Source: Clostridiales bacterium (GTDB lineage: Bacteria; Bacillota; Clostridia; Lachnospirales; Lachnospiraceae). Taken from it: DNA of 64,000 bases. Positions 44,708 through 53,224 of the stretch are shown here, piece by piece; within the stretch, counting starts at the first letter, position 1, and the number at the start of each line of letters is the position of its first letter. A program made the translations under genes and the position numbers. The notes beneath the pieces were generated by a model. It did not search any database. It was not told the origin of the DNA and saw nothing but the letters and a program-made list of their open reading frames with translations. Where the stretch lies: contig JAHAJA010000012.1 in assembly GCA_018372435.1 (NCBI GenBank), forward strand, positions 1 through 64,000, written 5' to 3'.

Positions 44708-44944
44708 CATTCCAGTTCAGCACTTGCAGTGATGGATATCATGAATGGCATTAATCAAGAAGGTACGGCAGTTATGCTTATTACGCATGATGCAAGGGTG
44801 GCGGCTAGAGCTGACAAAGTTATATCCCTAGCCGATGGAAAGGTAAGAGCAGAGTACCAATTAGGAAAAAATAATAATAATACACAGTCAGTTAGACAAC
44901 GGGAAGATGTGCTAGTAGATTTCTTGAAGGAACAGGGATTTTAG
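44708..44944 (+). pseudogene. 3' stub of a BceA/MacB-type ABC ATPase
   Basis: After TAG 44705-44707 the frame reads HSSSALAVMDIMNGINQEG, AVMLITHDARVAARADKVI, LADGKVRAEYQLGK and ends with a Bce-type tail. The H-loop THD is present but Walker A, signature and Walker B (about 180 residues) are deleted. GGAGAAAAGAAGGAG just upstream may be the old gene's ribosome site, so an internal deletion is likely. The matching permease is absent. Confidence 0.82.
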
Positions 44945-44964
44945 TATGCTTACGACCAGAAGTT

Positions 44965-45846
44965 ATGGGGGATAAAAAGGACATGAATAGGATTATGAAA
45001 AAAAGAAGAACTATAATAAGTAGGTTGATTATAGGGGTACTTGGTAGTATCGTATTGATTATAGTGTTATGTGTATATGGAATTGGCGGTATGGTAGGTG
45101 CTTATGCATGGACAATTGGAGTTTTTATCGTTGCACCAATTACTTGTGTGGTTACGGTAATACAATTATATCGAATAATGAAAAAGATTGTACGGTATAC
45201 TGCTAAAAGGAAAGATAGTGACAAAAAACAAGATATTCGTATATGTACTGACTTGATAATCTTGGTTCTTATTTTAGTGTTGGCATATCCAATAACCATT
45301 TTGTTTGGTGTTTCTGCACTTACGTATCCAAGAAATGCGGATCAGGCTGACTGTGTTAGTATGAAGATGCCGGTTGAAAATGCCGTATTGTTTGGAGGAA
45401 AGGAATTTAAGTCACATGCCATTTGGCCATCTGAATGTTATGCTTATGATATTGTAGTAGAGCCTTATGATACAAATTCAGGTCGTTTAGAGGATTACGG
45501 AATATATATGGCAGATGTAATTGCCCCAGTATCGGGAACAGTTATAGGAATGGAAAACACCGAAGAAGATATTATGCCAAATACGGAAGAATTTAAAAGC
45601 TCGTTGGGAAATTATTTATTTCTTAAAATTGAACAAACAGGGACATATCTTATCCTCGCACATCTTGAAAAAGACAGTATTCCTGTATCTATAGACGATT
45701 ATGTGGAGGCAGGTCAATATATTGGAAAGGTTGGAAATTCGGGAACCACATCGGAACCACATCTACATATACAACATCAAAGAAATAATCCACTTACAAT
45801 GATATTTCTAACCTGTTCAGAAGGACTACCTATTGAATTTCAATAA
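44965..45846 (+). CDS. M23-peptidase-like membrane protein
   Basis: 293 residues. Three hydrophobic helices (about 18-42, 46-68, 95-118) then an M23/LytM-type domain from about 135. Zinc-site blocks look intact: SHAIWPSECYAYD (His and Asp) and HLHIQHQ (final HxH), with PVSGTV and VGNSGTTSEPHLH typical of the family. It may cut peptidoglycan cross-links or be a duplicated-hairpin binding domain. Start is uncertain: ATG 44965 or ATG 44983, the latter after AAAAAGG. It follows the ABC stub by 20 bp. Confidence 0.85.
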   Translation: MGDKKDMNRIMKKRRTIISRLIIGVLGSIVLIIVLCVYGIGGMVGAYAWTIGVFIVAPITCVVTVIQLYRIMKKIVRYTAKRKDSDKKQDIRICTDLIILVLILVLAYPITILFGVSALTYPRNADQADCVSMKMPVENAVLFGGKEFKSHAIWPSECYAYDIVVEPYDTNSGRLEDYGIYMADVIAPVSGTVIGMENTEEDIMPNTEEFKSSLGNYLFLKIEQTGTYLILAHLEKDSIPVSIDDYVEAGQYIGKVGNSGTTSEPHLHIQHQRNNPLTMIFLTCSEGLPIEFQ

Positions 45847-45917
45847 GTAGCCAATCTACTGGAATGGACTAGTAGTTTGAAGTGTAAAGCAATAAATTAT
45901 TGATTACAAAACAAGAA

Positions 45918-45946
45918 TAGACGTATCTAAAAATAAACATTATAAT
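45918..45946 (+). promoter_or_regulatory. Promoter of small coiled-coil gene
   Basis: TAGACG (45918-45923), 17-bp spacer, consensus TATAAT (45941-45946). Confidence 0.5.
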
Positions 45947-45988
45947 AATACATAGACAAAAAAAGGAACATGATTGGAGATTATATTA

Positions 45989-46213
45989 ATGTTTATAAAA
46001 GAAGATAATACGTTTAATGATATGAGAAAAAACTCTACTCTGCAATGGCTTGAGCAATTACTTGATGGAGAAGATGTGGTGAATAAACACGGTGCAAAGC
46101 TTACATTAGAATATGTTGATTATCTCCATAAAAAGAATGATGAATTGAAAGAACAAATAGCTTTGCGTGATGAGTTTCTAAGACGATTAAAATCTAAAGA
46201 AGGCAAGAAGTAA
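45989..46213 (+). CDS. Small hypothetical protein
   Basis: 74 residues, no recognised family. Charged and largely helical; the C-terminal third (LHKKNDELKEQIALRDEFLR) looks like a short coiled coil. It has its own promoter, GGAG before ATG 45989 and a strong terminator, which support a real gene. Cytosolic; function unknown. Confidence 0.65.
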   Translation: MFIKEDNTFNDMRKNSTLQWLEQLLDGEDVVNKHGAKLTLEYVDYLHKKNDELKEQIALRDEFLRRLKSKEGKK

Positions 46214-46215
46214 TG

Positions 46216-46265
46216 TACTGTCACATGTGAGAACGATAAGTAGTCCTCTCGTGTGACAGTTTTTT
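46216..46265 (+). terminator. Rho-independent terminator
   Basis: ACTGTCACA/TGTGACAGT (46216-46224, 46251-46259) with inner GAG/CTC pairs, followed by seven T. Confidence 0.88.
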
Positions 46266-46307
46266 ATGCTATAAATCTTTATGATCTAATTATTTATGAA
46301 TAAGTAG

Positions 46308-46336
46308 TTGACATACAATGGTAAAAGTTGTATGAT
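46308..46336 (+). promoter_or_regulatory. Strong promoter with spacer palindrome
   Basis: Consensus TTGACA (46308-46313), 17-bp spacer, TATGAT (46331-46336). ATACAA (46313-46318) and TTGTAT (46328-46333) form an inverted repeat across the spacer, a likely repressor or activator site for the ABC exporter operon. Confidence 0.75.
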
Positions 46337-46406
46337 TTAGCTCTTGACTCTCTTTTAGGTCAAAAATTGAATAACTAGAACTGTTCAGTTATGAGCAGCT
46401 CATTTT

Positions 46407-46447
46407 GTCGGTTTTGTTTTGGCAAAATCCAAGACAAACCAACCGAC
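46407..46447 (+). other. Leader hairpin before ABC-2 operon
   Basis: GTCGG (46407-46411) pairs with CCGAC (46443-46447) and the intervening T/G-rich and A/C-rich arms pair imperfectly around a CAAAAT loop, which could itself pair with ATTTTG at 46402-46407. No T-run follows. The 145-nt leader also has an ATAACT/AGTTAT hairpin near 46371. Confidence 0.5.
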
Positions 46448-46487
46448 TTGGCAAGATATGAAAATATAACTACCAGGAGGAAGCACA

Positions 46488-47276
46488 ATGATTACGATGA
46501 AAAATGTATGTAAGTCGTACAAAGTAGCAAGAAGAAATGCAGGCTTTAAAGAAGCATGTAAGTCGCTGTTCCATAGGGAATATGAGACCATTCAGGCATT
46601 GAATGATGTCAGTTTCACCATTAATGAGGGTGAAATGGTCGGATATATTGGGCCGAATGGAGCAGGAAAAAGTTCTACCATTAAAATTCTTAGTGGGATA
46701 CTAACACCAGACAGTGGAACCTGTACCGTTAATGGGCGGGTACCGTGGGAGAACCGAATACAACATGTTAAGAATATTGGCGTTGTATTTGGTCAGAAAT
46801 CACAACTATGGTGGGATGTTCCCGTCATCGATTCCTTTGAATTATTAAAGGACATCTATTCTATACCAGAAGAAATATATCAAGATAATCTAGAAGAGTT
46901 ACAAAAGTTATTAGATCTAGAAAAACTCTTACGAACACCGACAAGACAGTTATCCTTGGGACAACGTATGCGTTGCGAAATCGCAGCCTCACTTCTTCAC
47001 AGTCCAGATATCATATTCCTTGATGAACCAACAATTGGCCTCGATGCGGTATCAAAACTTGCTGTTAGAGAATTCATCTTGCGTCTGAATGAGACGCATA
47101 AGACAACAGTTATTCTAACGACCCATGACATGCAAGATATTGAAGCATTAACAAAACGTATCATCCTTGTTGGAAAAGGAAGAATCCTTCTTGATGGATC
47201 TCTAGCAGATATCAAAGAAGGCAATGCCAATATTGATGAAACGGTTGCACAGTTATACCGTTCCTATGATATATAG
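46488..47276 (+). CDS. ABC-2 type exporter ATP-binding protein
   Basis: 262 residues. Walker A GPNGAGKSS, Q-loop VVFGQKSQLWWD, signature LSLGQRMR, Walker B IIFLDEPTIGLD and H-loop THDM. The WWD-containing Q-loop region and the long first strand pair match the COG4586 subfamily, whose operons carry two ABC-2 permeases of COG4587 and COG3694, exactly as here. AGGAGGAAG precedes ATG 46488. Substrate not known. Confidence 0.92.
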   Translation: MITMKNVCKSYKVARRNAGFKEACKSLFHREYETIQALNDVSFTINEGEMVGYIGPNGAGKSSTIKILSGILTPDSGTCTVNGRVPWENRIQHVKNIGVVFGQKSQLWWDVPVIDSFELLKDIYSIPEEIYQDNLEELQKLLDLEKLLRTPTRQLSLGQRMRCEIAASLLHSPDIIFLDEPTIGLDAVSKLAVREFILRLNETHKTTVILTTHDMQDIEALTKRIILVGKGRILLDGSLADIKEGNANIDETVAQLYRSYDI

Positions 47277-47302
47277 CAGTGGAAAGGAATAGGTGTGTTG
47301 AT

Positions 47303-48106
47303 ATGAATAAATATTTATCTTTCTTTCGGTTGCGTTTTGCTATGGGTATGCAATATCGTATGGCAGCTTTCGCAGGTGTAATCACCCAATTTGTATGGGG
47401 TGCCATGGAGATTTTAATCTATAATGCATTCTATGATGCAAATGCAGCGGCTTTTCCTATGTCATTCCAAGCTACATCATCATATATATGGTTACAACAA
47501 GCTTTCCTAGCTTTCTTCATGGCATGGTTTATGGAAGAAGAGATTTTTGATTCGATTATTAGTGGGAATATTGTATATGAACTGTGTAGGCCAATTCGCA
47601 TCTATAATATGTGGTTTGCTAGAAGTGTAGCGAATCGTCTATCAAGGGCGGTGTTGCGTTGCTTTCCTATATTAATAATTGCAACGTTTTTACCAAAACC
47701 ATATGGAATGTCTACACCATCAAGCCCGCTTAATTTTATGCTTTTTCTAGTGACCATGATCCTTGGATTATTGGTTACGGTATCTTTTTGTATGTTAGTT
47801 TATGTATTAACGTTCTTTACCGTGTCACCGCAAGGTCTTCGAATATGCTTTGTATCCATGGTGGAATTCTTTGCAGGGGCAGTAATCCCGTTACCATTTT
47901 TCCCGGACAAGATTCGAACATTCTTGGAATTATTACCGTTCGCAGCGATGCAGAATGTACCACTTAGAATCTATAGTGGTGATTTATCAGGAGTAGCAAT
48001 TGTGAAACCTATTGCGTTGCAAGTGTTCTGGCTTATCATTCTTACAGCGGTTGGTTACAACTTATGTCGATATGCAGAGAAGCGCGTAAGATTGCAGGGA
48101 GGTTGA
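47303..48106 (+). CDS. ABC-2 type permease 1
   Basis: 267 residues with six hydrophobic helices. The FFRLRFAMGMQYRMAAFAGV start and the ISGNIVYELCRPIR block after TM2 are typical of the COG4587 (ABC2_membrane_6-like) permease. ATG 47303 follows AGGTGTG; GTG 47279 is in frame but sits 2 bp after the ATPase stop without a ribosome site. Forms a heteromeric exporter with the next gene and the ATPase. Confidence 0.88.
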   Translation: MNKYLSFFRLRFAMGMQYRMAAFAGVITQFVWGAMEILIYNAFYDANAAAFPMSFQATSSYIWLQQAFLAFFMAWFMEEEIFDSIISGNIVYELCRPIRIYNMWFARSVANRLSRAVLRCFPILIIATFLPKPYGMSTPSSPLNFMLFLVTMILGLLVTVSFCMLVYVLTFFTVSPQGLRICFVSMVEFFAGAVIPLPFFPDKIRTFLELLPFAAMQNVPLRIYSGDLSGVAIVKPIALQVFWLIILTAVGYNLCRYAEKRVRLQGG

Positions 48107-48109
48107 CAG

Positions 48110-48910
48110 ATGAAGAATATGATGCAAAAATCTTTAAAATTATATGGTCATTATGTTTCAATCAATGTAAGAGGTATGATGCAATACAAATCATCGTTTA
48201 TACTAACTATGATTGGACAATTTTTAGTATCGTTTAATGTATTCTTAGGAATATATTTTATGTTTCAGAGATTTTCTAGTGTAAAGGGATTTTCTTATAG
48301 TGAAGTATTATTGTGTTTCTCAATTATGTTAATGGAATTTTCTCTGGCAGAATGTTATGCTCGTGGATTCGATGCGTTTGCAGGCATGGTGAAAAGAGGA
48401 GAATTTGACCGTGTTATGGTCAGACCAAGGAATGAGATTCTACAAGTACTTGGTAGTAAATTCGAATTGACGAGAATCGGTAGAATGTTGCAAGCAGTTG
48501 TTATGTTTGTATATGGAATAATGAACAGTGATATTCAATGGACATTTAGTAAGGTTATTACAGTTGTCTTCATGTTGCTTGGAGGAACCGCTTTATTCAC
48601 AGGGATATTTCTTATATATGCTGCATTGTGTTTCTTCACTTTGGACGGGTTGGAATTTATGAATGTATTTACTGATGGAGCAAGAGAGTATGGTAAATAC
48701 CCAGTCGGAATCTATGGTAAAAGAATGTTACAATTTTGCACATTCGTTGTACCGTATGCTTTGGTGCAGTATTATCCTTTGCTGTATCTATTGGATAGAA
48801 GAATGAATGGGATCTACGTGTTCATGCCGTTATTAGCATTTTTATTCCTGATTCCAAGTTATGCACTTTGGAGATTTGGTGTAAGGCATTATAAATCCTC
48901 TGGATCTTAA
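48110..48910 (+). CDS. ABC-2 type permease 2
   Basis: 266 residues, six hydrophobic helices, COG3694-like. The GMVKRGEFDRVMVRPRNEIL loop after TM2 parallels the equivalent loop of permease 1 and probably contacts the ATPase. GGGAGG lies nine bases before ATG 48110 and only 3 bp separate it from the previous stop. Last gene of the operon; no plain terminator follows, only the inverted-repeat element. Confidence 0.88.
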   Translation: MKNMMQKSLKLYGHYVSINVRGMMQYKSSFILTMIGQFLVSFNVFLGIYFMFQRFSSVKGFSYSEVLLCFSIMLMEFSLAECYARGFDAFAGMVKRGEFDRVMVRPRNEILQVLGSKFELTRIGRMLQAVVMFVYGIMNSDIQWTFSKVITVVFMLLGGTALFTGIFLIYAALCFFTLDGLEFMNVFTDGAREYGKYPVGIYGKRMLQFCTFVVPYALVQYYPLLYLLDRRMNGIYVFMPLLAFLFLIPSYALWRFGVRHYKSSGS

Positions 48911-48940
48911 TAGCTCAAACTTCGAACTTGAAGATTCCGA

Positions 48941-49080
48941 GGAGTAGGTAACTGATATATTCAACCAAAACCCCGGTCTCGCTTAACTACACACGTAGCA
49001 GTACTAAGATTTCGCTTTGCTCAATCAAGTGCTGACGTGTTCAGATAGTTTTTCTTATGAATATAGCAATTACCTACTCT
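48941..49080. repeat. 140-bp imperfect inverted-repeat element
   Basis: The 23-bp ends (48941-48963 and 49058-49080) match in 20 of 23 positions as inverted repeats, beginning GGAGTAGGTAA and ending TTACCTACTCT. Inside, AACTA...CACGT...CAG.ACT pairs with AGTGCTGACGTG...TAGTT, and GATT/AATC closes the centre, so the whole unit can fold as one hairpin. It lacks coding potential and a T-run. MITE-like or a structured RNA; no target duplication is evident. Confidence 0.65.
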
Positions 49081-49198
49081 AAATGAAGTTTTCTTTTCAA
49101 TAGGAATTTTTGCACATTATAAAGTTGATTGTTTTGAAAAATTTGGATATACTTAGGGGAGATTAAACAGTTACATTAAGAGGGGGAAATGATAAGAG

Positions 49199-49996
49199 AT
49201 GTATGATAGTTTGTTTGATGAGCGCTGCCCTAGTTTTACAGGTATTCTTGCAGGAATTTCTAAGGGGGAGTGTTGGGTTAATAATGACGAAAATGCGATC
49301 TTAGCAGTAACTTATTCATATTGTGTCGGTGGCTATTGCATATTAGTAAACAAAGAAATGTTATCTGATGAGAAGATGATTAAAGAAGAATTAAAGAAGT
49401 TAATATATGAGAACGTGTTACCGGATATTAAGAGAAAGAACTTTTGTGAATTTGAATTTTCCGCTGAAGATGAGATTATTAACAAACTAATGATGGAGTT
49501 AGTAGGAGATAAAAATCTATTTAGCGAATTGGAATATTCATATCGTACGAATAAAAAGGTTATCGAAGAAAGTCACTTAGCAGAAAGTTATCATATACTT
49601 AGTGTTGATCAGTGCATTATAGATAATGCGAGAAAACAGTTGTATAAGAACTCAGATATGCTTTTAAATCGACTAGAAAATTCATGGGGGAGTGATAAAG
49701 ATTTTCTTAATTACAGTTATGCTAATCTTGTACTGCATAATGAGGAGATTGTTGGTATATGCTTTGGGAGTTCACGATTTGAAAATTACATAGTAGTTGA
49801 TATTGAAACTCATATAGAGCACCAGAGTAAAGGGATTGCGACTTATATGGCGAGCGACTTTGTAAACAGTTGTATTAAAAAAGGCACGACAGTTCAGTGG
49901 GATTGTGTTGATTCCAATATTGCATCAAAAGCCATAGCATCTAGATGTGGTTTCAAGCAGTTTAAAGTAAGACCTTTTTATTGGTTTGAAATATGA
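49199..49996 (+). CDS. GNAT acetyltransferase (PF12746-like)
   Basis: 265 residues. The N-terminal half is a divergent GNAT-like repeat; the C-terminal half carries the acetyl-CoA core: EIVGICFGSSR, VDIETHIEHQSKGIATYMAS (QSKGIA) and SNIASKAIASRCGF. It matches the GNAT_acetyltran family of unknown substrate, often tied to antibiotic tolerance genes. ATG 49199 is 12 bases from AGGGGGA. The nucleotidyltransferase gene follows after 80 bp. Confidence 0.85.
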   Translation: MYDSLFDERCPSFTGILAGISKGECWVNNDENAILAVTYSYCVGGYCILVNKEMLSDEKMIKEELKKLIYENVLPDIKRKNFCEFEFSAEDEIINKLMMELVGDKNLFSELEYSYRTNKKVIEESHLAESYHILSVDQCIIDNARKQLYKNSDMLLNRLENSWGSDKDFLNYSYANLVLHNEEIVGICFGSSRFENYIVVDIETHIEHQSKGIATYMASDFVNSCIKKGTTVQWDCVDSNIASKAIASRCGFKQFKVRPFYWFEI

Positions 49997-50077
49997 TACA
50001 TATGGTTAAGTTTATTAAGGATAGAGATATTAAATCAAAAGTTTAATGCATTTGTTTTGAATAGGGGGAGATATAAT

Positions 50078-50857
50078 ATGAAAACATATAATGCAATCGA
50101 TAAAATAGGACAAGCCATCATCGCTGATGGTTTATGTGAAGCCATTGTCTTAAAAGGGTCAATCGGAAGGGGAGACGATGATGAGTATTCTGATGTTGAT
50201 ATGTACGCAATTGTAACGGAGGAAAACTATCAACTATTTATGGCACGAAGAGAAACATATCTCAAATCGTATCGAGATATTGTCTATTTGACAGAAAATG
50301 ATTTTGGAGTAAAACAGATATTAGCAATCTATGATGATGCTTTGCATGTTGATCTCTACACTACAACAATGGAACATCTGGATCATGGCAACCCAGTTAA
50401 GGTGTTTTATGATCCGAAGAATTTGTTTGATAATTATCAAGTTGTTTATAATATGTATACAAAGGAAGATCTTATAAGCATCTTTGATGATTCGTTATAC
50501 TATTTCGTAGAGGCGAGTTCGGCTTATGCGAGAAAGAATTATCCATGGACCGCACGCATACTTGCAAGTGCCATCGCTGGTTGCACGATTCTTCTGAGAA
50601 ACCGATATGATAAAGAGTATGCTTTCTTAGGCCTTAAGAAGATTAATGAGATTTTGCCAGAGGATGAATATGTATTAGTCGAAGCTGCATATGCAAATCT
50701 TAATAAAGATGGTTTTCAACAGGCTAATACATATATATTAAAAATGCTTGAATTAACACTTGATAGCATGGAAGAAAGTGAACGTAATGCTTGTAACCTT
50801 AAGTTTTATGAATGGTGTAAGGAGAATGTGAACGTAACATTGTTTGCATGTAAGTAG
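50078..50857 (+). CDS. Nucleotidyltransferase-domain protein (aminoglycoside-NTase-like)
   Basis: 259 residues. Pol-beta-type nucleotidyltransferase core: KGSIGRGDDDEYSDVD near 26-41 gives the GS and first two catalytic Asp (Asp39, Asp41), and LHVDLYT near 95 the third. A helical C-terminal domain follows (SSAYARKNYPW), as in aminoglycoside adenylyltransferase-like proteins. Substrate is unknown; drug modification is one possibility. GGGGGAGAT precedes ATG 50078. Confidence 0.86.
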   Translation: MKTYNAIDKIGQAIIADGLCEAIVLKGSIGRGDDDEYSDVDMYAIVTEENYQLFMARRETYLKSYRDIVYLTENDFGVKQILAIYDDALHVDLYTTTMEHLDHGNPVKVFYDPKNLFDNYQVVYNMYTKEDLISIFDDSLYYFVEASSAYARKNYPWTARILASAIAGCTILLRNRYDKEYAFLGLKKINEILPEDEYVLVEAAYANLNKDGFQQANTYILKMLELTLDSMEESERNACNLKFYEWCKENVNVTLFACK

Positions 50858-50910
50858 CAATATATATTATATGACTTAACTGTAAAATGCAGTGAGAAAG
50901 GAAGACAACT

Positions 50911-51213
50911 ATGAAATGTAATTGTGGGTTTGTAAATCAAGAAGGTTCAAAATATTGTCAACATTGTGGAACTAAATTAAGGAAAAAGGAAAGTATGTTC
51001 AGCAGAGACAATATTAGTTCTACAGGAACGATAGCTGGAGCTGGGGCAAAAGGGGTATCCGTAGCACCGCTTGCTTATAAGAATGTTAAAGAAGATAGTA
51101 AAGTTGCTCCGCGAATTACTATTACTCCATTAGAAGATGGAACTTGGTTTTGTCCATTGTGTGGTGAGAAGAATACTGGCAACGGTTGTAGAGGGTGTGA
51201 CTTTACAAGATAG
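50911..51213 (+). CDS. Double zinc-ribbon protein A
   Basis: 100 residues, no named family. Two zinc ribbons: N-terminal CxC...CxxC (Cys3, Cys5, Cys16, Cys19; the first pair is CxC, not CxxC) and C-terminal WFCPLCGEKN followed by GCRGCDF. Between them a conserved linker reads ISSTGTIAGAGAKGVSVAPL and RITITPLEDGTWF. It is a paralogue of the protein at 53225. AAAGGAAG precedes ATG 50911. Soluble; an adaptor or nucleic-acid-binding role is possible. The membrane LuxR gene follows after 41 bp. Confidence 0.75.
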   Translation: MKCNCGFVNQEGSKYCQHCGTKLRKKESMFSRDNISSTGTIAGAGAKGVSVAPLAYKNVKEDSKVAPRITITPLEDGTWFCPLCGEKNTGNGCRGCDFTR

Positions 51214-51254
51214 AGTGTGGTTTGATATTAGAGAGATAATGATGGGGTTTAATC

Positions 51255-52100
51255 ATGATTGAGATTTATAAGAAGAATGAGTCTGAAACAAATGAAGTTG
51301 TTTCAAAGTCCATATTAGTTTTATTTGGATTTGTATTGCTTATTGGAGTTTTTTGTTGGATAGGCGTGTTTGATGTTTATGATTATATGATTAATGGGTT
51401 TGTTATAACAGCGGCTATACCTTTACTTTTGCCAACAATAGTAGTTAAGTTACTTCATGTGGATAAACCTTGGGTAAAATATGTACTTATTACATGTGTT
51501 GTGCTAGTTACTGGTGTAGCATATGTAGTATTCACGTTTCAATCTGTTATTATCTTCGTTATACCGTCGATTATAGCTACGTTCTATTTGGATTTAAAAG
51601 TAATGCGCTATACAGGAATAATCAGTGTAATCAATATTGCCTTGGCACATTTGGTTACGTGCTTTCACTTGTTCCAGCCTTGGATAGAGCCATTTGGTGG
51701 CATGAAACCAATTATGTTGTATGGTGCATTACCAAGAATACTGCAATATTTAGTTTGTATTACCCTATTGTATCTGCTGTGCAAAAGAATTTTAGAATTC
51801 TTTAATGGTTTTTATCAAGTGATTCAAGAGGAGAAGAAAGTATCTGGCGTTTGTGATATCAAAAATTCTACGGAACTTGACTATATATTAGAAAAATTAA
51901 CAGAACGTGAACGAGAAGTCTTTGAATTACTGGTACAAGGGTTTACGAATACACAAATAGCAAACAAGCTTTACTTATCAAATGGCACCATTAAGAATTA
52001 TGTATCTGTTATCTATGATAAGGTTGGAATAAGGGATCGTACTGCGTTAGTGCTTAAATATAGCCTGTTCTATCGTGGTAATGACCAGAGTCATACATAA
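51255..52100 (+). CDS. Membrane-bound LuxR-type transcriptional regulator
   Basis: 281 residues. Six to seven hydrophobic helices occupy 20-190, and a LuxR/NarL HTH ends the protein (LTEREREVFELLVQGFTNTQ, NKLYLSNGTIKNYVSVIYDK). There is no receiver domain. Membrane-embedded LuxR proteins of this layout are seen in clostridia and actinobacteria; the signal is unknown. GGGG precedes ATG 51255. Probably co-transcribed with the zinc-ribbon gene upstream and the peptidase gene downstream. Confidence 0.88.
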   Translation: MIEIYKKNESETNEVVSKSILVLFGFVLLIGVFCWIGVFDVYDYMINGFVITAAIPLLLPTIVVKLLHVDKPWVKYVLITCVVLVTGVAYVVFTFQSVIIFVIPSIIATFYLDLKVMRYTGIISVINIALAHLVTCFHLFQPWIEPFGGMKPIMLYGALPRILQYLVCITLLYLLCKRILEFFNGFYQVIQEEKKVSGVCDIKNSTELDYILEKLTEREREVFELLVQGFTNTQIANKLYLSNGTIKNYVSVIYDKVGIRDRTALVLKYSLFYRGNDQSHT

Positions 52101-52177
52101 CTTATTACCCTAGTAACTGGTAAAAACTAAGCTCTTAGAGGATAATGATAACAAAAAATCTGATAGGAGTGAACAAA

Positions 52178-52948
52178 GTGAAAATGGGAAAAAGAGGGAA
52201 AAGAGTATTAAAGGTTTTTATTTGCATTGTTTTTATTTTAATGGTAGTAGTAGTAATTAATTTCATACCAACCTGGAATCTCAAAACAAAGGATATGCAT
52301 AAATTAGAGGGAGATTGGATTACTGTATATTATGAAACAGAAGAAGCAGCAGCAAAAGACGTTTTTGAATTAGCAGAAAACAAAGCAGAAGAACTTACAA
52401 AAAAATTAGGCTTCACGGATAAACAAGATGTCAATATATACATATATGATAACCAAAAGACTATGCAAAGGAAGAAATATGGGTTTATTGCACCGATATT
52501 AGGTCTTGACTGGTACATCGGAGATAATATTGGTACCAATGTTATATTAACCTCGCCAGCCAATCCAGGGAAAGTACACAATTATGATAATAATAAATAT
52601 GCAGTATTACATGAGATGGTTCATGGGTATGTTAGCATATTGAATAAGAAAGTACAATTATGGTTAACAGAAGGAATGGCGTTATATCTAGGCAACGGAG
52701 AACCTTTTCAGAGGTCGTATCTTGCCTCCATGAAGATTCCTTCTTATTCGGATATTCATACAAAAAATCCAGTTAGATTCTCTAAAATGAGCGGATATAC
52801 ATTTGCACATACGTATATTGATTATCTAGAGGTAACATATGGCTGGGAAAAAGTATTAGAAATAATAAGAACTGAGAATTATCCTAAGGTATTAGGAAAA
52901 TCAGAAAAAGAAATATATCAAGAATGGGTAGAGTATATCAATAATTAG
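52178..52948 (+). CDS. Membrane-anchored HExxH peptidase (peptidase MA-like)
   Basis: 256 residues from GTG 52178, which is five bases after AGGAGTGA. One N-terminal membrane anchor (about 8-30), then an outer gluzincin-type domain: His145-Glu146-x-x-His149 in LHEMVHGYV and Glu165 in WLTEGMALYLG as the third zinc ligand. This fits the peptidase MA/M1-like clan. The substrate is unknown; an outside protease next to a membrane regulator could take part in signal cleavage, but that is speculation. Confidence 0.85.
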   Translation: MKMGKRGKRVLKVFICIVFILMVVVVINFIPTWNLKTKDMHKLEGDWITVYYETEEAAAKDVFELAENKAEELTKKLGFTDKQDVNIYIYDNQKTMQRKKYGFIAPILGLDWYIGDNIGTNVILTSPANPGKVHNYDNNKYAVLHEMVHGYVSILNKKVQLWLTEGMALYLGNGEPFQRSYLASMKIPSYSDIHTKNPVRFSKMSGYTFAHTYIDYLEVTYGWEKVLEIIRTENYPKVLGKSEKEIYQEWVEYINN

Positions 52949-53159
52949 TCAATTGCCCATATTAAACAATCTAGGAAAGGTGCGAATAAGTAACATATAT
53001 TAGTGGTATCTAATCGAATTGATTAAGAAAATAAGAAAAAAATAAATAATTTAGTAGAGTTGGTATAGTGTAAAGTATAAAAATGTATCTAATATATTCA
53101 AATTGCTTAATAAAAAATAAAAAATTAATAAAATTATAATACAATTTAACAAAAACCCA

Positions 53160-53188
53160 TTGACGTTAATGCTAATATAGAATAAAAT
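53160..53188 (+). promoter_or_regulatory. Sigma-A promoter of zinc-ribbon gene B
   Basis: TTGACG (53160-53165), 17-bp spacer, TAAAAT (53183-53188), 37 bp before the start codon. Confidence 0.7.
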
Positions 53189-53224
53189 GTAGAAGTACAT
53201 AATAATGACTTGGGGGGATCAGAC

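Noticed and set aside
46392..46487. Possible leader ORF starting at ATG 46392 before the ABC-2 operon
   Set aside because: It has no ribosome site and runs out of frame into the ATPase gene.
51470..51805. 111-codon plus-strand frame within the LuxR gene
   Set aside because: Out-of-frame shadow of membrane helices, no ribosome site.
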